The notes beneath the pieces are model-generated. The model did not search any database. It was given only the letters and a program-made list of their open reading frames with translations, and had not been told where the DNA came from. Position numbers and translations under genes: made by a program. From NCBI GenBank assembly GCA_015680685.1, contig MNCI01008611.1:36918-64405 (forward strand): DNA of 27,488 bases, given 5' to 3'. Each line of letters begins with the position of its first letter. The stretch's first letter is position 1. Positions 23,300-27,488 of this stretch are shown here, one piece after another. This DNA comes from Gnetum montanum. Taxonomy: Eukaryota; Streptophyta; Gnetopsida; Gnetales; Gnetaceae.

Positions 23300-23492
23300 T
23301 TGTTCCAATAAATAATATTAAATTATAAAATTGGGGGACGTTGGAACCCAAATTTGAAATAATTGAAGCATAAATACACCCTAAGATATATAGTTTCACA
23401 TAGAACTTTATAACTTAGTATTACTCCTTAGAATTGAACCTATGACTTGAGCTTTTAAATAAAGAGTCTTTACTACTAGACTAACACCTTAT
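23300..23492 (-). mobile_element. Probable tRNA-derived SINE
   Basis: On the minus strand a pol III A box-like TAGTCTAGTAG (near 23483) and a B box-like GGTTCAATTC (23440-23431) are 53 bases apart end to end, the spacing found in tRNA genes and tRNA-derived SINEs. The intervening sequence does not fold as a real tRNA as far as I can see. The body and left end are uncertain. Confidence 0.45.
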
Positions 23493-23769
23493 TATGGAAA
23501 TTGAAAACTAAAGTATTTTATTGCATCTAGGAAATCATAAAGGATCTATTAGATGGTTACAAAGCCTCAACACATTTTTGAAAAAAGTTGAAAACATCAT
23601 AGATATAATTTATAGATTATGTTTCTTGTAACCCTTACGTGGTCTAGCTATAAAGACATTGCCTAACCTATTTTAGGCAAATACTCCACAACTCTCTATT
23701 TTAAATCCTTTTGCTATTTTAAGTTCAAGCATGGATGTTGAAAATTGATGTAAATTTTGTTAAAGCTAG

Positions 23770-24335
23770 TGATGAAGCATCGTTTCATCATATGTATCAA
23801 TCAACTATGACATCACATCTACTATGTTGCATTTGCATTGATGTATCCATGTCAACACATATCAATCAACTACTACATTGTAGCTATGTCCACACATATG
23901 CTTTAATGCAACCTTATCGATGCATGTGTGTCAACGAAGCCTAAGATACATCAATGCATATGTGTTAATGCAATCTCCATATTTGCCTATAATATATGCA
24001 TGTATCTACTGCATATTTGGCAACATTTGGTTAATAGGTAACTAGACTCTATTAGTTTTATTTCTCAACTTTTGTAATAATCAATGAGTGCCCGCAGCAT
24101 GGATTTAAGTTAATTGTATGACATCTTATTCAAGTGATATTAGACCTACACACAATCCATGACCAATAATAAGATTGAGATTGATTCATATTCATTGCAA
24201 CAATTTGACTTAAAAAAATTTACTTTCAATGTAATTCACTTTTTATGTACTTAGTTAATATTTACAAGTCTATGCACATTAATTATTGGCAGGATGAGCC
24301 CAACCAATTTCGAGCATAAATACATATTTACTTGG
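23770..24335 (+). repeat. LTR (subtype A), 3' part cut off by another LTR
   Basis: It starts TGATGAAG like the LTR at 4715 and shares its CATCGATGCA-type U3 repeats, a TATA-like TATAATA at 23988 and the AGTGCCCGCAGCATGGATTT block near 24087. It stops at CTTGG (24335), where the next LTR begins. By comparison with the LTR at 4715 about 400 bases of its end are missing. Confidence 0.65.
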
Positions 24336-25197
24336 TGATGAGTTATGATTTTGTGAGCTTTGATATCGGATACCCAATATTAGATCCCAAGAAATGATGT
24401 CAAATATCTGATATCATTTCTTCCGTGCTAGCCTATAAATATAACACTTGGGTGCATGGTTGAGATAGTTTAGTTTCAAATTTCAATTAGCTTTTTCATA
24501 GATTGTTGATTTTCTGTTTCATTATTTTCGAGTGCATGCCCACAGTGTGCTGTTTGTAACTCTACAACATCCTTATTTGAGTGTGATGTACTTGGACATG
24601 TTACATGACCGAAAATAAAGATCAAGATTACTTTTGTCATTACAACATTCACTTAGATTTATTAGTGTTTTTAATTATTTAATTGTTTAATCGTTTACTA
24701 TTTTCTTTAGTTAATGTTTCCATTTACTACTATTTATGATTTCTATCATTAAGCGGAATGAGTACAAGTAATCGTGAGCATTTAAGTGTAATTACTTGGT
24801 AACCTAGCAATGTATCATTTAGCAAGCCCAGTGACGTATGCTTAGCAATCCCAATAGTAGTTATATGAAGTCCAAGGTGTGTGTGAATGATTAGGCATAG
24901 ATACTCCTCACACGTAGGCTAGTTTAGATTTTACTTTCCACTGTAATTACCTTAATTAATTTATCTTTTATCATCATTAGCAGCAGCATAGGGTTAGATA
25001 GCATCAATCATGTGCCTCACTTCGGACTAAACTATACATGACAAAGTTATCACTAGTCTAAGTGGGAAGACAGTGAACTATAATCAAAGCATAACGATTT
25101 AGATGTGCAACTAGTCCCATCCACAAAATTTGACTAGACCATGTGTGAATGCTTATGATTCATATGGTTGGGCATAGGGATACCTCGCTGCTCATCA
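24336..25197 (+). repeat. LTR (subtype B) of a second plus-strand element
   Basis: It starts TGATGAG and ends GCTCATCA, immediately before a primer site. It has a hairpin at 24389-24422, a TATA box at 24434-24439 and an AATAAAGAT signal near 24615. Length 862 bp is close to the LTRs of the element at 4715-11612. Confidence 0.78.
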
Positions 25198-25198
25198 T

Positions 25199-25217
25199 TG
25201 GTGCCATTGCCAAGGAT
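25199..25217 (+). other. Primer-binding site, tRNA-Asp type
   Basis: The sequence tggtgccattgccaaggat is better preserved than the copy at 5583. It differs from the tRNA-Asp complement TGGCGCCGTTGCCGGGGAT only by transitions. Confidence 0.75.
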
Positions 25218-25322
25218 GGTGCTAGTTATCCAGATTAGTTATATTATACATGATCATTGTAAAGGCATCAACGACATATATTTCAAAAAATATTAAATCA
25301 CACACACCATAAACCAACAACA

Positions 25323-25682
25323 ATGTCTCTTTCACAAGGAAGCAATAATGCACTGTATAACGAAAACATTCATTGGAGAATCAATGAGATATATGGTGAA
25401 GAAAATTGGAGTGACCAACTTCATGCAAGGGTTTCATATGCTCATGACCACCCTTATGACACTCAAAGACTACATTCACCTAGGGCAGACAATCCTAGAG
25501 GAGATGAAGTAAGTCTTAGACTAGGGGAAGCCTCAAGGCCTAAGACTTTCTCAAAACCAAGAAATAATAAATCAAGGGACCCTAGGGAACATCGTAAAAG
25601 CCATGGAAATCCTTCTAGCCCCTCATCTTACTCTTCCCCTTCAATATCTAGTTCTGACAATGATGAATGTAGGTATGGAGAT
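25323..25682 (+). pseudogene. 5' part of gag, open but truncated by an inverted LTR
   Basis: The frame starts MSLSQGSNNALYNENI 105 bases after the primer site. It is hydrophilic, with a K/R-rich stretch (PRNNKSRDPREHRKSHG) and a serine-rich block that ends SSSDNDECRYGD, the same landmark as in the gag copies at 4310 (minus) and near 6400. The coding sequence stops there because a minus-strand LTR begins at 25683; the terminal TGA codon belongs to that LTR. The retrotransposon gag domain itself is lost. This copy has no internal stop and seems younger than the other two. Confidence 0.7.
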
Positions 25683-26112
25683 TGATGAGCGGTGAGGTAT
25701 CCCTACACTCAACCATACGAATACAAGCGTCCACACATGATTTGGTCGAATTCTATGGACTAAGTGCTTATGNAGGGTGAGAAAGAATCATTAATTGACT
25801 AAGGAAAGCATTAAGTAATAGTAATTAACATTAATTAATCTATTATGAATTCTGCAAGGTTTATCACAAAGTTCGTCTTTATTGTTGTACACAAGGTGTG
25901 CTCAGATACACAATGCTTGAATAAAGATCCATTCACTTTATGACTCCTACTATGGGAACATAGAAATAATTCTAACTCTAAGAGGGAGAAAAGGTAAGAG
26001 TTTGGATAAGGGACTAAGACTAACTATGCAAACCAAGTGTGCCTGCCTCTTATTTATAGGCAATGAGGCAGGATATGATATTGCGTACGCGATATCATAA
26101 CATGGCTCATCA
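25683..26112 (-). repeat. Minus-strand LTR, 430 bp, likely 3' LTR
   Basis: On the plus strand it runs TGATGAGC...GCTCATCA, so its ends are perfect 8-bp inverted repeats. On its own strand it has a near-palindrome at 26076-26097, a TATA box (TATAAATA) at 26058-26051 and an AATAAAG near 25927. A purine tract catGGGGGta directly precedes its start (26120-26113), as expected for a 3' LTR. Flanking 5-mers (GAGAT and TACCC) do not match, so it is not a simple solo LTR. An N lies at 25773. It is half the length of the related LTRs. Confidence 0.7.
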
Positions 26113-27105
26113 TACCCCCATGACTGAATGAAAACTCGTTATCGAGTTCCTTATAAAATATTGGGAAGGTATGGGATTATTGACTAAATAAGAACTGACA
26201 GCGACAAGGAATAACAAACTTAAAGTGCCTGGTGAATGAATTGATAAACATATTACAACATTGGTGTTCACACCCTTTGTGGTGAACACTATACATGGAT
26301 GACATCCAGACCTTCACTTGATAGCTTGAAGAGAGAAAGAGGGAGAAAAGAAAATGAGGCATGTTGCTGCCAATGCCGAGATTGTGCCCTCCATTGTTTA
26401 TCCATAGCCACGTGATTAGACTTGTTTCCGGCGTTAACGTTCCAGTTCCATTCCATCCCAAGTGCTTCCTCCTATTCCAGTCCATAGTTCATGTAATCAC
26501 CATCTACACACACAACATAGTCATGAATGTGCAAGGATAAGTAAGCCACAATGCAATTGATACCTTGCCTCAATATAAAGCACATTAGCTAGGTTGTGGT
26601 TATGGCAAAAATTGGGTTAGATGTTTATTATTAATAACTACCCAAGGTGTAAGGGTTAGGCAAGTAGTAGAATGGAGAAATTAAAAAATTTGTGCTAGGG
26701 CCCCCATGACTAAGAGTGAACCTCCGGTAGCAATAAGATGAAAAGATATAAGGAACAAGAAAGATGGAAAAAAATAACAACGACAACGCCAATAAAGTGG
26801 ATGTCAAAGATGGGGATGAAACAAGAAATGGTTGATTGTAGATAATGTTTAAGGGAAAGAACTTAACAATTATACCAAAAAGGAATGCCATTGGGTCCTC
26901 CCCAAAGTAGGCTCATGCCTTTTATTCCTTGATAAACCCACAAAACAAAGAGTTCATAGGCTCTAGGAATGTCATTTGGAGGCAAGAGTTAAAAGCTTAC
27001 CCATAAGAATTTACCAAGGAAAAACAATGCATCAACCAAAATATGGACTAATCATAAAATCGGCAATGAGGTGGAAAATAGGAAGAAAGATGGAGAGTAG
27101 AAAAT
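26113..27105 (-). mobile_element. Interior fragment of the minus-strand element, no coding sequence recognised
   Basis: It lies between two minus-strand LTR ends. After the polypurine stretch at 26113-26120 no pol or gag similarity is seen. The open frames at 26177-26485 and 26631-26891 (minus) have unusual composition and no family resemblance. It may be the 3' untranslated part of the element or unrelated DNA. Confidence 0.35.
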
Positions 27106-27488
27106 TGATGAGTGGCGAGGTACCCCTACACTCAACCATACGAATACGAGCGTTACACGTGCGATCCAGTCAAATTTTTGCAGACTAAGTGCCTATACGC
27201 CTCATGGAACAGTTAAGGTTAATCATTCGTTATCTTTCCAGACTTACTTGTATTTGTCACGGTTGTATGGTTAAGTAAGTCTAAGGTATGTGATTTTTAT
27301 AGTTTTTATGTTTTATCTCCTATGCTAATGAGGTGAAGGGTGAAGAGACTAATTAACTAACTTTAACTAACTAACTACCTTAATTAACCTAGCATCAGCA
27401 TCCGTTCCCACTTACCGTTCACACCTTGAACCAATGCAACCTTGGCTACCAAACGCTAATCGTTGCTGGGATCACCAAGCTTAACGCA
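27106..27488 (-). repeat. Minus-strand LTR, cut by the window end
   Basis: It begins TGATGAGTGGCGAGGTACCCC, nearly the same as the LTR at 25683 for the first 80 bases (ACACTCAACCATACGAATAC). Further in it shares the GTGGGAACGGATGC motif with the LTR at 4715 (minus-strand reading). The sequence left of 27106 is not a primer site, so this is the outer end of a 3' LTR. Confidence 0.65.

Larger units (their letters stand above)
22816..23769. other. Upstream region of the transporter gene
   Basis: It contains the 5' leader and promoter of the minus-strand gene and then AT-rich DNA with a probable SINE (see 23300-23492). No other gene is seen on either strand. Confidence 0.5.

Noticed and set aside
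23431-23484. A functional tRNA gene
   Set aside because: The A and B boxes are spaced correctly, but the sequence between and around them does not form acceptor or anticodon stems that I can see. A SINE is the better explanation.
26631-26891. 86-codon minus-strand frame that looks like a membrane protein
   Set aside because: The hydrophobicity comes from reading purine-rich DNA in antisense. There is no homology or start context to support it.

Overview
This window looks like nuclear DNA from a seed plant. The evidence is one intron-rich gene of plant type, strong AT-richness, and many decayed LTR retrotransposons. The 7-kb intron, together with old retroelements riddled with transition mutations, makes a gymnosperm (for example a conifer) the most attractive guess. 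Nothing in the sequence proves the species. There are no bacterial features, rRNA genes, complete tRNA genes or CRISPR arrays.

The one gene that looks functional lies on the minus strand, from the ATG at 22815 to the TAG at 12668. Nine exons with consistent GT/AG borders and phases join into a 470-residue major facilitator superfamily protein of the MFSD5 / molybdate-anion transporter family. Intron 5 is about 7.06 kb and holds repeats, including a Ty1/copia LTR and primer-binding-site remnant, a 300-bp tandem duplication, two repeats with GGAACG-rich ends and a pyrimidine microsatellite. The other seven introns are 73 to 832 bp.

The left part (1-11.6 kb) is retrotransposon territory. A minus-strand gag relic of a Ty3/gypsy-like element occupies about 2980-4660. 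It abuts a plus-strand element at 4715-11612 that has an LTR, a tRNA-Asp-type primer site, a decayed gag, a second decayed frame that is long and largely coiled-coil, and another LTR. I see no protease, reverse transcriptase, RNase H or integrase in it, so it resembles a non-autonomous family. Its two LTRs look like different subtypes. Positions 1-2980 hold no recognisable gene.

The right part (23.77-27.49 kb) is a stack of LTR pieces from the same superfamily. A plus-strand LTR is interrupted by a second plus-strand LTR with primer site and a gag start. That gag is cut by a minus-strand LTR, and a further minus-strand LTR begins at 27106 and runs off the window. All share ends close to TGATGAG...CTCATCA. 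Between the transporter gene and this stack is a short region with a probable tRNA-derived SINE. Two single N positions (20548 and 25773) mark assembly uncertainty, and the first is flanked by an exact 41-bp duplication.
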